Notes: generated by a model from the letters alone, not told the origin. Numbered from the stretch's first letter, positions 17,067 to 25,600 are shown. The stretch is DNA of 60,466 nt from Xenococcus sp. PCC 7305 (GCF_000332055.1 NZ_ALVZ01000216.1:1-60466); one strand, 5' to 3'. A program made the numbers and translations.

Positions 17067-17240
17067 TTACTCTAAAGGCTTTTCCTTTAATTTTTGGTAA
17101 ATTATTTTATCTTGTAGTTTTTCTTTTTTAAGTTCTAGTTTCAAAATTTCGACTTGCAGCAGCTGTGACTTGGTTTGATAAGTCACTATCAGATCATCGA
17201 TTTCTGCTAATTGATCCTTAATATTGTTTTTTTTGAACAT
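17067..17240 (-). CDS. 57-residue coiled-coil small protein
   Basis: A short frame starting MFKKNNIKDQLAEIDDLIV and ending KEKPLE. Almost the whole length is a charged heptad-like helix (QLAEIDDLI, SQLLQVEILKLELKKEKLQDKII). AGAAGG lies 6 nt before the ATG, a good ribosome binding site. It sits between the 35-residue membrane ORF and the 83-residue gene, all on the minus strand with short gaps, so it is probably part of one transcript. It is too short to be found by ordinary gene calling. Function unknown; it may be a dimerising adaptor. Confidence 0.7.
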   Translation of the reverse strand: MFKKNNIKDQLAEIDDLIVTYQTKSQLLQVEILKLELKKEKLQDKIIYQKLKEKPLE

Positions 17241-17341
17241 ATTATCCTTCTGGTGTATATTAGAAACTTTTTGACCAGGCCTCGCTCTTTAGGACTGTCC
17301 TCAAAGGCAAAGCTCTGGCTTTTATCTAGCTATGTTTTTCT

Positions 17342-17449
17342 TTAGAATTTCGAGTTCATTGACATTGGTTCATTAGCAAAATAAGCACAAGTTCCAATAG
17401 TAGAAGCTAGAAGCCATCCCAAAATCAAAACAGTAATTAATGTAGTCAC
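17342..17449 (-). CDS. 35-residue single-helix membrane protein (GTG start)
   Basis: A 35-codon frame beginning GTG ACT ACA, translating to MTTLITVLILGWLLASTIG followed by TCAYFANEPMSMNSKF. One hydrophobic helix spans residues 4-25. GGGAAGGGAT lies 3-5 nt before the GTG, one of the strongest Shine-Dalgarno sequences in the window. The size and shape resemble the small one-helix subunits of photosystems, cytochrome b6f or NDH-1, but I cannot assign it to any. It is followed by the coiled-coil and 83-residue genes on the same strand. Confidence 0.65.
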   Translation of the reverse strand: MTTLITVLILGWLLASTIGTCAYFANEPMSMNSKF

Positions 17450-17465
17450 GATATCCCTTCCCTCA

Positions 17466-17893
17466 AATGAAAATAGCAATTAATTTCACCTGTACAACTT
17501 AGTTATTCTGTCAAGTATTGTCAACAATTATTAACAGAAACCAGCAATTGTTACATAACGCAATAAAATTATCAGATTAAATATACAATGGTAATAACCG
17601 CTGTTTAAAATATTTCTCTATGACAAAAGGCTTTGCAATTGCCCATGTCGCTACAATTCACCTTGGCATTTATGATAAAAATTTTCTAGCAACTGCTGAA
17701 TTATGAGAAGCTATGTTAAGCAAATAGTTTTTGAGTAATATAAAAGTATTGCGGGAAAAGATGACATAATTGTCGAGACTTAAATTTTTATGTCTTTGAC
17801 CAATAATTCTTAATATTGACTTTAGATTTGTCGAACTATTCTCTACACTAGACTTATAAAAATCACTCCTGAATCTAGGGGGGAAGAATAATC
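17466..17893. other. AT-rich intergenic region between divergent small genes
   Basis: Nothing coding is convincing here. On the minus strand near 17505-17530 there are two overlapping TTGACA-type hexamers (TTGACAATACTTGACAG), a plausible -35 region for the small-gene transcript. A 28-codon frame near 17620 has no ribosome binding site. Confidence 0.4.
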
Positions 17894-18115
17894 ATGAGTC
17901 CTTCACTACTGCGTAAGGTCTGGACTGTTATCGAAAATACCCAGACGTCTGTTCTTTTAGAATTAAGCGATCGCGACTTAATCAAACAACTACTATCCCA
18001 GTTGTCAATCCAGCAACCTCTAAGCCAGGAAGAAAGCAATCTTCTGGATACTTATTTACATGGCAGAATACCTTTAATTCGGGACTTGGCTAATTCCAGC
18101 CAACCTTGCATGTAG
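17894..18115 (+). CDS. Conserved small cyanobacterial hypothetical protein
   Basis: The 73-residue product starts MSPSLLRKVWTVIENTQTSVLLELSD and is predicted to be helical and soluble, with a C-terminal LIRDLAN segment. A strong GGGGGGAAG ribosome binding site lies 7 nt before the ATG. The sequence looks like a widespread small protein of cyanobacteria with unknown function; I recall the LLRxVWxVIENTQT pattern but know no role. It is convergent with ribF, with a heptamer array between. Confidence 0.8.
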   Translation: MSPSLLRKVWTVIENTQTSVLLELSDRDLIKQLLSQLSIQQPLSQEESNLLDTYLHGRIPLIRDLANSSQPCM

Positions 18116-18158
18116 TCCAGCGAAGACATCGATAATAGGTGAGCTTGATCAAAATTCC

Positions 18159-18214
18159 CTAGTGCCGCTTCGCGGAAGTAATAAGTAATAAGTAATAAGT
18201 AATGAGTAATAAGT
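18159..18214. repeat. CTAGTGCCGC block joined to an AAGTAAT heptamer array
   Basis: CTAGTGCCGCTTCGCGG (18159-18175), with a CCGC/GCGG hairpin, followed by about five AAGTAAT heptamers (one variant AAGTAATG). This is the inverted counterpart of 15883-15926. It lies between convergent genes, so it may also act in 3'-end formation. Confidence 0.85.
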
Positions 18215-18253
18215 CTTGATACATCGGCTTTTTGCTCTTCGTTGATAGATAGC

Positions 18254-19207
18254 TTATTTACGCCCGCGTTCACTAGCATCTTGACAATCTGAACTAATTT
18301 GTTGCTTTAAAGCTTCTAAAGAGGAGAATTTTTGTTCAGGCCGCAGGAATCTTTGCAGACTAACGGTTAAAGTTTTATCGTACAAGTCACCAGCCCAGTT
18401 TAGGAGATGGACTTCTACTGTGGCATTGTTTCCATCAACTGTGGGACGACAGCCGATATTCATGACGCCTCGAAGGGCAAAATTTTCCCAGGAAACATTG
18501 ACAACATAAACACCATAACAAGGCAGGAATTTATCAACGGGCAATTGTAGATTAGCAGTGGGAAATCCGATTGTTCTGCCAAGTTGCTGTCCTTTGACAA
18601 CTTTGCCAATTAGATTGTAGGGACGACCCAACATAAAGTTAGCTTGTTCGATTGCGCCATGGGTAAGTGCTTGTCGGATCAAAGAACTGCTAATACGCAC
18701 TGGCTGTTGCTTATGGTCATGAAACTTTCGTAGGTTATTTATATTGACTTTAATGTCAAACTTGGCGGCAATATTTTGTAAATCGATCGCGGTTCCTTTT
18801 CTTTGACAACCAAAGCGAAAATCTTCTCCAATACTTATTTGTCTAGCTTGTAATTGGTTAACTAGAATTTCTTCGACAAATTGTTGGGGTGCAAGACCTG
18901 CTAGTTTTTGATCAAATGGCAGCAAGACTAATTGTTGGAAGCCCAGACTTCCTAAATATTGCGCTTTTTCTTCAATTGGCGTCAGTAATTTAATCTTATT
19001 GCCGGTAAAGAATTCTTTGGGATGGGGATAAAAACTAACCAGAGTCGGATAGGCGTCGCGATCGCCAGAACTATCTTGATCTGTGAAATTATATTGGTCT
19101 AATATTGGTTGCAATACAACTCTATGCCCTTGATGTATGCCATCAAAATTACCAAGGGCGATCGCAGTTGGTTTCTTTACTGTATCGGTTGAAGTTGTAA
19201 TCCACAC
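18254..19207 (-). CDS. ribF: Bifunctional riboflavin kinase / FMN adenylyltransferase
   Basis: RibF makes FMN and then FAD from riboflavin and ATP. The 317-residue product has an N-terminal nucleotidyltransferase domain with IALGNFDGIHQGHRVVL (the GNFDGxHxGH motif at about 17-27) and ISSSLIRQAL, and a C-terminal flavokinase domain with GRTIGFPTANL and GVMNIGCRPTV. EVHLLNWAGDLYDK completes the kinase site. Length is normal. It is monocistronic, with a heptamer repeat downstream. Confidence 0.96.
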   Translation of the reverse strand: MWITTSTDTVKKPTAIALGNFDGIHQGHRVVLQPILDQYNFTDQDSSGDRDAYPTLVSFYPHPKEFFTGNKIKLLTPIEEKAQYLGSLGFQQLVLLPFDQKLAGLAPQQFVEEILVNQLQARQISIGEDFRFGCQRKGTAIDLQNIAAKFDIKVNINNLRKFHDHKQQPVRISSSLIRQALTHGAIEQANFMLGRPYNLIGKVVKGQQLGRTIGFPTANLQLPVDKFLPCYGVYVVNVSWENFALRGVMNIGCRPTVDGNNATVEVHLLNWAGDLYDKTLTVSLQRFLRPEQKFSSLEALKQQISSDCQDASERGRK

Positions 19208-19291
19208 GCTTTACATTCTGACATAATTCGCATATTTAGTATATTGTTCATCCCCATCTTTTTTCTGGTTCCTTAACTCAAAGAAGCGCGA

Positions 19292-20557
19292 TCACTCAAC
19301 CAGTCCTTGTTCATATAACTGCAAAGCGTGAACATACATGCCGATTACATGGTATCCAGCTTTCCAAATATGTCCCTTGAGATGCTCATCGTTGGGCAAT
19401 CTAGGATCTATCGGCTCACTAAACCAGCCTCCATATTCTGAATCCAGAAAATATTTTTGGACAAATTGAAGAGTCTGTTGATATTGTGGCCAGAGATCTT
19501 GGCGATCGTGGAAGCTTGCATATTGCATAACAGCTCTAATGAATTCACTTTGTCCCCACCAAACCTTGTCTGAGTTAGATATTTGTCCTGAATAAGAGCT
19601 ACGATTGAATATCCCACCCTGCTCATGGTCATAACCATTTTGGAGCCCAAAGTTTAGCAAACGCCCTCCAATATCAAGATAATGTTCGGGGAATCCTTTT
19701 TCCGCCACGGCACGACTCAAAAAGAAAGCCCATTCAACCTGATGTCCAATATCTACATATCCACCTTCTTCTATCTTTAACGGCTTCCAGTTAGCATCGA
19801 AGGCTTCCGGCAAATAACCATCTTCTTGCTGATAAAGCTGGTCAAAAATAAAATCTGCTAAGAGTCGGGCATTCTCTAAAATCTGATTATCTTTGGTCAC
19901 ATCGTGGAGAACTAGCAGCGCCTCAAAGGTATGCATCATGTGATTTTGCGTCCAAGAATCCTCTGGTCTTTTGTTGGGGAAAGTCTTAATGTCAGCCCAT
20001 AAATCAAGTTGCAATGCTGTAGTCATAGCGGCATCAAGATAGGGCTCATAACCAGTTACACGATGGGCATGGGAAAGACCAAAGATTGCAAAGGCGTAGC
20101 CATAGGGGCTCTCCGTCTCATCGATCAACTCTCCTTCTGGCGAAACACTCCAATACCATTCACCTTCATCCTTTCGAAAATTTGCTAGGAGGAAATCGGC
20201 TCCTTTTTTAACGGCATCTAAATATTTTTGATTTTGAGTAATTTGGTATCCTTCTGCCATGACGTACAACAGGCGAGATTGAGATACTAGTGTGGCTGTT
20301 TGTTCTGCCGCAGGCTGCCACTGGCGGTTGAGGGTTACGCGAAAAAAACCATTGTTCGTGATTGCTGAATTCAACCAGTGAGATAAATTATCTTCAACTA
20401 GGCTTTGTTGGAACCATTTTTCATCAATATCATATTTGGTTGTAATACTATTACTGCCATCTGATGGGATTTGGGCTGTGGCTGAGGTTAAGCAGATACC
20501 TTGGCTAAGAGTATAAAAACTAAAAGATAATAATAGTGATAATCCCTGTTTCAACAT
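19292..20557 (-). CDS. Exported AGE-family (N-acylglucosamine 2-epimerase-like) protein
   Basis: The protein has the (alpha/alpha)6 barrel signatures of the AGE family: SRLLYVMAEGYQI, WTQNHMMHTFEALLVLHDVT, GHQVEWAFFLSRA, VWWGQSEFIRAV and HIWKAGYHVIGM, which carry the catalytic histidines. Family members interconvert sugar epimers such as GlcNAc/ManNAc or act on cellobiose or mannose. The frame could start at 20629, but the ATG at 20557 gives a clean signal peptide (MLKQGLSLLLSFSFYTLSQG... ATAQ) and removes overlap with the upstream gene. Export is unusual because most characterised AGE enzymes are cytoplasmic. The likely substrate is an extracellular glycan sugar, unknown. Confidence 0.82.
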   Translation of the reverse strand: MLKQGLSLLLSFSFYTLSQGICLTSATAQIPSDGSNSITTKYDIDEKWFQQSLVEDNLSHWLNSAITNNGFFRVTLNRQWQPAAEQTATLVSQSRLLYVMAEGYQITQNQKYLDAVKKGADFLLANFRKDEGEWYWSVSPEGELIDETESPYGYAFAIFGLSHAHRVTGYEPYLDAAMTTALQLDLWADIKTFPNKRPEDSWTQNHMMHTFEALLVLHDVTKDNQILENARLLADFIFDQLYQQEDGYLPEAFDANWKPLKIEEGGYVDIGHQVEWAFFLSRAVAEKGFPEHYLDIGGRLLNFGLQNGYDHEQGGIFNRSSYSGQISNSDKVWWGQSEFIRAVMQYASFHDRQDLWPQYQQTLQFVQKYFLDSEYGGWFSEPIDPRLPNDEHLKGHIWKAGYHVIGMYVHALQLYEQGLVE

Positions 20558-20594
20558 TGGAAAATATTTAGTATATATATTGAACGAGTGCAAT

Positions 20595-21653
20595 TTAATT
20601 ATCCTCCACTGAATTTTCGGGCAGGACACTCACAATAGATTTTACTTTCTTGCCATCCGACCAAGTTCCCATGCAAAAGCACAAGTCATCTGCTCTTTTT
20701 TCACCTCGAATAACTTGATCCAGCGCCGACCAAATATAACGCCAATTGAGATTGTCCTCCGTCCCCACACCCCCGAAGATCGATTTTGCCATCCAATTTG
20801 GTAAAAAATATGTGTAAACAGTTGCTTGCATGTGATCTGCCGACATATATGGGGAGCCATGTTTATCAGTACAAGATGTATATAATCGCTTTTGCTGAGA
20901 ATTTATGTAATGAAACATTTGCTTCCAGTCCTTGAGTTTAACGATTGAATCTGAATCACCATGTAAAATTGCGACTGGAACATTGAGCTGACAACCCGTA
21001 TTTTGGATTCTTACTGTATTTTTCAACAGGCCAAAACGATTGACAAAAAAACGAATCGGTTGAGGAATATTTGAATCAGACGATGGGATAGGATCTACTG
21101 CCAGTACTTGTTGAGGTTTGAGCTGGGCTGGAGTTGAGTCTAACACCTTGTCAGTATAGTAGTCCCAACTTAGAGCTTGTAGTCCTCCTAAGGAATGGCC
21201 AAATAGGTAAGAATGAACCTGTTTGTCTAAAAGGCCATTACATGTGTAGGCATCTTTGACACTTGCGATCGCATTGGTCATCCACCCTTCGGCATTTATG
21301 GGGCAGGGATTAAGAATCGCTTGGTAGATTTCTGCAATATTGCTCCAGAATTTCCATTGGACTTGGCAAAAACCAGACTGATAAACTGGATAAAAAACAT
21401 AGAATCCTTGTTTCACAAGATGTTGTAAATGACTTTCATAGATTTCCGAGGCTCCCAGTGCAAAACCATGTAGATAGATTACAGCTTTTTTATACCCCTG
21501 CTGATCTGAATAGAGATTTTGAGGTGTCAATACTTTGATATAGTTGCCTTGCCGACATTTGCCACTGACTTGAGCCTGATATTGGGGAGAAATATATCGA
21601 ATACAAAAGTCTGGTTTTGCAGGGGGAACTGGTTGAGGACGAAACATAATCAT
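20595..21653 (-). CDS. Alpha/beta hydrolase
   Basis: The product has an alpha/beta hydrolase core: VIYLHGFALGASEIYE (oxyanion region), SYLFGHSLGGLQALSWDYY with nucleophile Ser in GHSLGG, VAILHGDSDSIVKLKDW with the acid Asp, and a late His (SADHMQATVYTYFLPNW). The frame opens further upstream at a TTG at 21752, but the ATG at 21653 or 21647 (MFRPQPVPP) is a more natural start. It resembles bacterial lipase/esterase or dienelactone-hydrolase-like proteins; the substrate is unknown. It ends 38 bp before the AGE-family start, so the two are probably cotranscribed. Confidence 0.75.
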   Translation of the reverse strand: MIMFRPQPVPPAKPDFCIRYISPQYQAQVSGKCRQGNYIKVLTPQNLYSDQQGYKKAVIYLHGFALGASEIYESHLQHLVKQGFYVFYPVYQSGFCQVQWKFWSNIAEIYQAILNPCPINAEGWMTNAIASVKDAYTCNGLLDKQVHSYLFGHSLGGLQALSWDYYTDKVLDSTPAQLKPQQVLAVDPIPSSDSNIPQPIRFFVNRFGLLKNTVRIQNTGCQLNVPVAILHGDSDSIVKLKDWKQMFHYINSQQKRLYTSCTDKHGSPYMSADHMQATVYTYFLPNWMAKSIFGGVGTEDNLNWRYIWSALDQVIRGEKRADDLCFCMGTWSDGKKVKSIVSVLPENSVEDN

Positions 21654-21775
21654 AAAAAGGAAGGATTGACTTAATTCAACCTCTGATTTTAAGCATAAAG
21701 TGAGTGATTTCAGCTTCAGTTTCTCATTAACAGCTATAAATATATAAAACAATCAAATGTCTTATTGCCACGAGA

Positions 21776-22066
21776 CTAAGCTATTCTCTTCATTTCATTT
21801 AAAGTAAACTCTTCAACGGCTCCCTCGGTCGCAATCATATAATCTTTTAGATGCTGGTTGTTCATATGTGTCTGCCAAAGTTCACGAGATTCCCAATTTT
21901 CGTAGAACAGAAAATGTGCTGGATTTTCATTGTCCTGATGCAAATCGTATTGCAGGCAGCCTTTCTCAGCACGAGTAATATCGATCAGTTTTTCAAGCTC
22001 TGTTTTTACAAGATCGATTTTGTCTGATTTGGCTTTGATGTGGGCAACGATAGTTAGTCTTGACAT
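21776..22066 (-). CDS. Antibiotic biosynthesis monooxygenase family protein (YgiN-like)
   Basis: The 96-residue product is a ferredoxin-like dimeric ABM protein: MSRLTIVAHIKAKSDKIDLVKTELEKLI, then EKGCLQYDLHQDNENPAHFLFYENWES and HMNNQHLKDYM. Characterised relatives such as YgiN oxidise quinols without cofactor. The ATG at 22066 is used because AAGGAG lies 6 nt upstream. The gene starts 30 bp after the MDR reductase gene on the same strand, a common pairing in quinone stress operons. Confidence 0.88.
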   Translation of the reverse strand: MSRLTIVAHIKAKSDKIDLVKTELEKLIDITRAEKGCLQYDLHQDNENPAHFLFYENWESRELWQTHMNNQHLKDYMIATEGAVEEFTLNEMKRIA

Positions 22067-22095
22067 GATTTTCTCCTTATTTTGATTTTTAAAAA

Positions 22096-23115
22096 TTAAT
22101 TCCATTCGGCGAGAACAATTTTGCCAATAGTTCTACCCTTTTCAAGACGTTGATGAACATCTCGGAGGTTTTTCGCATTGATCGGTTTGATTACATCATT
22201 ACAAGTAGAAATGATTACACCATTTTCAATTAGTTGACTCAATTCATTAAGTAAATTACTTTGTTCTGCCATATCTGCTGTTTGATACATTGAGCGAGTG
22301 AACATAAATTCCCAAACAAAGCTAGCACTCTTGCTTTTTAAAATATTCATGTCCAACGGTTGTTGATTTTCCACAATAGAACAGATTTTGCCTTGGGGTG
22401 CGATCGCGTTTGTCATAGCTTGCCAATGACCATCGGTATCATTTAAGCAAAGAATATAATCGACATTTTGATAACCAATTTTTTCAATCTCGTCTGCCAA
22501 ATTATTGCGATGGTTGACCACTTGATCAGCACCAAGATTTTGACACCAGGCGATCGTTTCGGGACGAGAAGCCGTAGCAATCACATTTAGTTTGGCAAGC
22601 TTTTTCGCCAGTTGAATGGCAACAGAACCAACTCCCCCAGCACCGTTGATAATTAAAATTGATTTGCCAGCATCTGCTCCTGTTTTATCAATATTCAATC
22701 TTTCAAACAGAGCTTCCCAGGCAGTGATACTAGTAAGAGGTAAAGCTGCGGCCTGGGCAAAATCTAAATTCTGAGGTTTGCGACCGACAATCCGCTCATC
22801 TATCAACTGAAATTCGCTGTTGCTTCCAGGACGAGTGATATCTCCAGCATAGTAAACTTCATCTTCCGGTTTAAATTCTGTTACTTCTGCGCCAACTTCC
22901 ACTACGATACCTGCTGCGTCCCAACCAAGAATGCGGGGTTCGGATTCAACCTTATCTTGAGGCGTGCGGACTTTGGTATCTACAGGGTTAACAGAAAGAG
23001 CTTTTATCTGGACTAATAAATCTTTGCCTTTGGGTATGGGTTTGGGGATTTCGACATCCAACAAACTATTTTCATCATCAATGGGTAAATATTGAGTTAA
23101 ACCTACTGCTTTCAT
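22096..23115 (-). CDS. Zinc-independent MDR-family NADPH:quinone reductase / alcohol dehydrogenase-like
   Basis: The 339-residue product belongs to the medium-chain dehydrogenase superfamily (quinone oxidoreductase branch). It has the GroES-like N-terminal domain (VNPVDTKVR, LGWDAAGIVVEVG), the Rossmann domain with ILIINGAGGVGSVAIQLAKKL, and GRTIGKIVL at the C-terminus. The catalytic zinc Cys is not present. The ATG at 23115 has GGAGG 8 nt upstream. Likely it reduces quinones or activated enones. It is cotranscribed with the ABM gene, and on the same strand as the SDR/LLM/ECH genes beyond the mazEF pair. Confidence 0.9.
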   Translation of the reverse strand: MKAVGLTQYLPIDDENSLLDVEIPKPIPKGKDLLVQIKALSVNPVDTKVRTPQDKVESEPRILGWDAAGIVVEVGAEVTEFKPEDEVYYAGDITRPGSNSEFQLIDERIVGRKPQNLDFAQAAALPLTSITAWEALFERLNIDKTGADAGKSILIINGAGGVGSVAIQLAKKLAKLNVIATASRPETIAWCQNLGADQVVNHRNNLADEIEKIGYQNVDYILCLNDTDGHWQAMTNAIAPQGKICSIVENQQPLDMNILKSKSASFVWEFMFTRSMYQTADMAEQSNLLNELSQLIENGVIISTCNDVIKPINAKNLRDVHQRLEKGRTIGKIVLAEWN

Positions 23116-23227
23116 GAATTTTACCTCCAAAAATTGTAAATATCTTTTAGCTATGACCTATCAAGAAAACGAATTCTTTTTTGTCGATTTTGTTATACTT
23201 TGTCTGAGATTATACTATGTCTAACTT

Positions 23228-23485
23228 ATGAAAATTAAAAGTCAAATCAGAAAATGGGGAAATAGCTTGGGGTTAATCGTCCCTAGTTCAATAGTCAAAG
23301 ATCTCAAACTGGAAGCTAACGCTAATATTCTCGTGAGTATAGAAGGCGATCGCCTGATTGTAGAACCAGATAAAACATTGCCAACTCTAGATGAGATTTT
23401 AGATAGTATTCCAGAAGATTACAGACATCCTGAAGATTTGCAGGACTTTCTTCAATCTGAACCCCAAGGGAGAGAGTTGATTTGA
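23228..23485 (+). CDS. mazE: MazE-like antitoxin (AbrB/SpoVT fold)
   Basis: The 85-residue product begins MKIKSQIRKWGNSLGLIVPSSIV, the swapped-hairpin AbrB/MazE DNA-binding motif. The acidic C-terminus (LDEILDSIPEDYRHPED) is typical of the flexible toxin-binding tail. It overlaps the MazF-like gene by 4 bp. The pair is on the opposite strand to the oxidoreductase genes flanking it, suggesting insertion. Confidence 0.9.
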   Translation: MKIKSQIRKWGNSLGLIVPSSIVKDLKLEANANILVSIEGDRLIVEPDKTLPTLDEILDSIPEDYRHPEDLQDFLQSEPQGRELI

Positions 23486-23820
23486 ACGTTCAAAGAGGAG
23501 AAATTATCAGAATAAATCTCAATCCAACTTCTGGCAGAGAACAACAAGGAAAAGCTAGACCTTGCTTAGTGATTAGCAACAGTAAGTTCAATCATCGACG
23601 CAAGATGGTTATTGTTTTACCCATAACCAACACTATCAAACCTAAAATTAAAACCTTAGTGCCATTGCCAGATAATTTATCTATTACCGGCTCAGTTGAT
23701 ACCGAACAGGTAAGAAATTTAGATCTAAGCGATCGCTGGTGGAAAACTACTGGTGTTGTTCTCGATCAAGATTTGACTGATTATATGGTAGGAATGCTGA
23801 CGACTTTGCTCAGTTGTTAA
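23482..23820 (+). CDS. mazF: MazF/PemK-type endoribonuclease toxin
   Basis: The 112-residue product starts at TTG within TTGA, overlapping the antitoxin stop. It has RGEIIRINLNPTSGREQQGKARPCLVISN, the conserved MazF Arg and RP segment, then VLPITN and the conserved Thr/Ser-rich strand, and DQVR-like TEQVRNLDLSDR. MazF toxins cleave mRNA at short sequences; specificity cannot be read here. The gene is convergent with the SDR gene, 8 bp away. Confidence 0.92.
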   Translation: MNVQRGEIIRINLNPTSGREQQGKARPCLVISNSKFNHRRKMVIVLPITNTIKPKIKTLVPLPDNLSITGSVDTEQVRNLDLSDRWWKTTGVVLDQDLTDYMVGMLTTLLSC

Positions 23821-23828
23821 CATGTATT

Positions 23829-24617
23829 TCAAGCCAAAATCTCTTTAATAGCACTTATCACCTCTTGAGATTTATCTTTATCAAGAGCATCGGCATGGGG
23901 AGGGGCAAACCGACCCACATCATTATCAAAATACTTGCCGGAAGCAGTTTTGAATTCATCTGTTAGTGCTGCGCGAGTAAGGATTTCTGCGCCGATGCTA
24001 AGATCACTGCCCTGTACACCATAAGCTTGTTTGACCATTTTGCTCCCCAGCAGCGATCCAGGGTTAATCGCCATAATTGTTGGGCCGCGCTCCTTAAGGG
24101 CAAGCCCCAGGCTACGGGACCAAATTGTAAGCGCTAGTTTGCTCTGGGCATAAGCTGCTCCGTCGCTTAGCTTAACCTTTCCAGTTATAGCTTCTAGGTT
24201 GACGGTTGATTGAGCGGCAGAAGAAAGATTAATTACCCTTCCTGAATTTCCGAGTAGGGGGAAGAGCCTCTGTGTAAGTAGATAGGGCGCGATCGCATTA
24301 ACGGCAAAGCGAATATCAAGTCCATCCTGGGTAATAGGATCAGCTGCATTATAAACACCTGCATTATTAATCAAGACATCAAGTTGAGTATGCTTTGCTG
24401 CTACAGCCTTTGCTAGGGCCTCAACATTACTCATGAGAGAAAGATCGGCAACGTATATTTCAATATCGAGATCGCTTGATAGCTGGTTTTTCAATGCTTC
24501 TAGCTTTGCTAGATTGCGCCCATGGAGCAAAACATGATGCTTCAGTGAAATAAGCATTTTGGCTGTTTCTAGTCCAATACCATCGGTAGCGCCAGTAATT
24601 AAGATCGTTTTTTCCAT
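23829..24617 (-). CDS. Short-chain dehydrogenase/reductase
   Basis: The 262-residue product is a Rossmann SDR: TGATDGIGLETAKML (TGxxxGIG cofactor loop at residues 7-14), NNAG in VLINNAGVY, catalytic Ser in LSSAAQ and YAQSK with Tyr and Lys. The GR in LLHGRN after beta 2 suggests an NADPH preference. The ATG at 24617 is preferred because AGAGAAAG lies upstream; an in-frame TTG at 24638 overlaps the upstream stop. It is the third gene of the ECH-LLM-SDR cluster. Confidence 0.9.
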   Translation of the reverse strand: MEKTILITGATDGIGLETAKMLISLKHHVLLHGRNLAKLEALKNQLSSDLDIEIYVADLSLMSNVEALAKAVAAKHTQLDVLINNAGVYNAADPITQDGLDIRFAVNAIAPYLLTQRLFPLLGNSGRVINLSSAAQSTVNLEAITGKVKLSDGAAYAQSKLALTIWSRSLGLALKERGPTIMAINPGSLLGSKMVKQAYGVQGSDLSIGAEILTRAALTDEFKTASGKYFDNDVGRFAPPHADALDKDKSQEVISAIKEILA

Positions 24618-24634
24618 GGCTTTCTCTCTATTTT

Positions 24635-25600
24635 TCAAGTGAAGTCTGGCAAGACATCATCTGCCAATCGTTTTAATGTAGTTTCTATATTGGCTTTGTT
24701 AAAGCGCAGATTCAGTGCAACATGATTGATTCCGATCTCTTGTCGCGATTTTAGATAGGTTTTAAGATACTTAATTCCTAACCGCAACCCTAAATGAATT
24801 GGTAATGGCGGTGTATCGGGATCTTCAACTAAATCGACATAGAGTGGTTCCATCACTGGTTGGTTAGGTCTGCCTGCTGCTTCAATCTGCGATCGCCAAT
24901 TGTGAACAATCTGAGTTTGCATCCCCATATTTCGAGGATAAATCATCCAACCATCTCCGTTTTGGGCAATCCATTGGGGGTCTTGTTGGCTACTGCCTGT
25001 AATCAACAGTGGTAATTTTCCCGATACTGGCTTGGGGAGCATATCCATCCCACCGTGCGGTTTACCATAGATATTTTCAAAAACTGGAGTAACCTCGCTC
25101 ATTCGTTTTATATACTCGAAACTCTCTCGAAACCGTTGGCCGCGATCGCTATAGGATAGGTTAAGTGCGGGATATTCTTCTGGGCGATCGCCTGAGGCAA
25201 CACCAAGAATAACTCTGCCACCGGACAAGACATCGGCACTGGCAGCAGCCTTGGCAACATGGGCTGGATGCCGCAACGGTAAAATAACACTGGCAACCCC
25301 CAGGGCAATTCGTTTAGTTTGACCAGCCAGTAAACCTAAATAAACAAAAGGATCATAAGTTTGCCCAGCATCACCAAAGGAGGGCACGTTGAATGGCACA
25401 TCGCGTAACCAAACAGCCGCAAATCCCAGTTTTTCTGCCAATTGAACCCGTTCTACATGGCTCGTCATTGTGGGTACTGCCCCTAAAGCATAAGACTCAA
25501 TCGGGACTACTAATCCCAAGCTTAACCGTCCTAAACGAAATACTGAATTGTAGCCTTGATTAAGGGATTGGAATCCTAATTTTTTTGTTTGCTCAATCAT
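24635..25600 (-). CDS. LLM-class flavin-dependent oxidoreductase
   Basis: The 321-residue product is a luciferase-like (beta/alpha)8 flavoprotein. Markers are HVERVQLAEKLGFAAVWLRDVPF, GVASVILPLRHPAHVAKAAASADVLSGGRVILGVASGDRPEEY and the ITGSSQQDPQWIA segment. Such enzymes use FMNH2 or F420; cyanobacterial stress-associated members are usually FMN-dependent. It lies 38 bp after the enoyl-CoA hydratase-like gene and abuts the SDR gene, so it belongs to the same transcript. The oxidised substrate is unknown. Confidence 0.9.
   Translation of the reverse strand: MIEQTKKLGFQSLNQGYNSVFRLGRLSLGLVVPIESYALGAVPTMTSHVERVQLAEKLGFAAVWLRDVPFNVPSFGDAGQTYDPFVYLGLLAGQTKRIALGVASVILPLRHPAHVAKAAASADVLSGGRVILGVASGDRPEEYPALNLSYSDRGQRFRESFEYIKRMSEVTPVFENIYGKPHGGMDMLPKPVSGKLPLLITGSSQQDPQWIAQNGDGWMIYPRNMGMQTQIVHNWRSQIEAAGRPNQPVMEPLYVDLVEDPDTPPLPIHLGLRLGIKYLKTYLKSRQEIGINHVALNLRFNKANIETTLKRLADDVLPDFT

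Noticed and set aside
17300-17330. AAAGC/GCTTT and AGGAC/GTCCT small hairpins after the 35-residue ORF
   Set aside because: Stems are 5 bp at most with no T run in the correct direction.
17620-17706. 28-codon frame starting MTKGFAIAHVATIHLG
   Set aside because: No ribosome binding site, no neighbours on the strand and too short to judge.
15883-18214. Possible CRISPR arrays among the repeats
   Set aside because: Units are 7 bp in direct tandem with no unique spacers and there are no cas genes.
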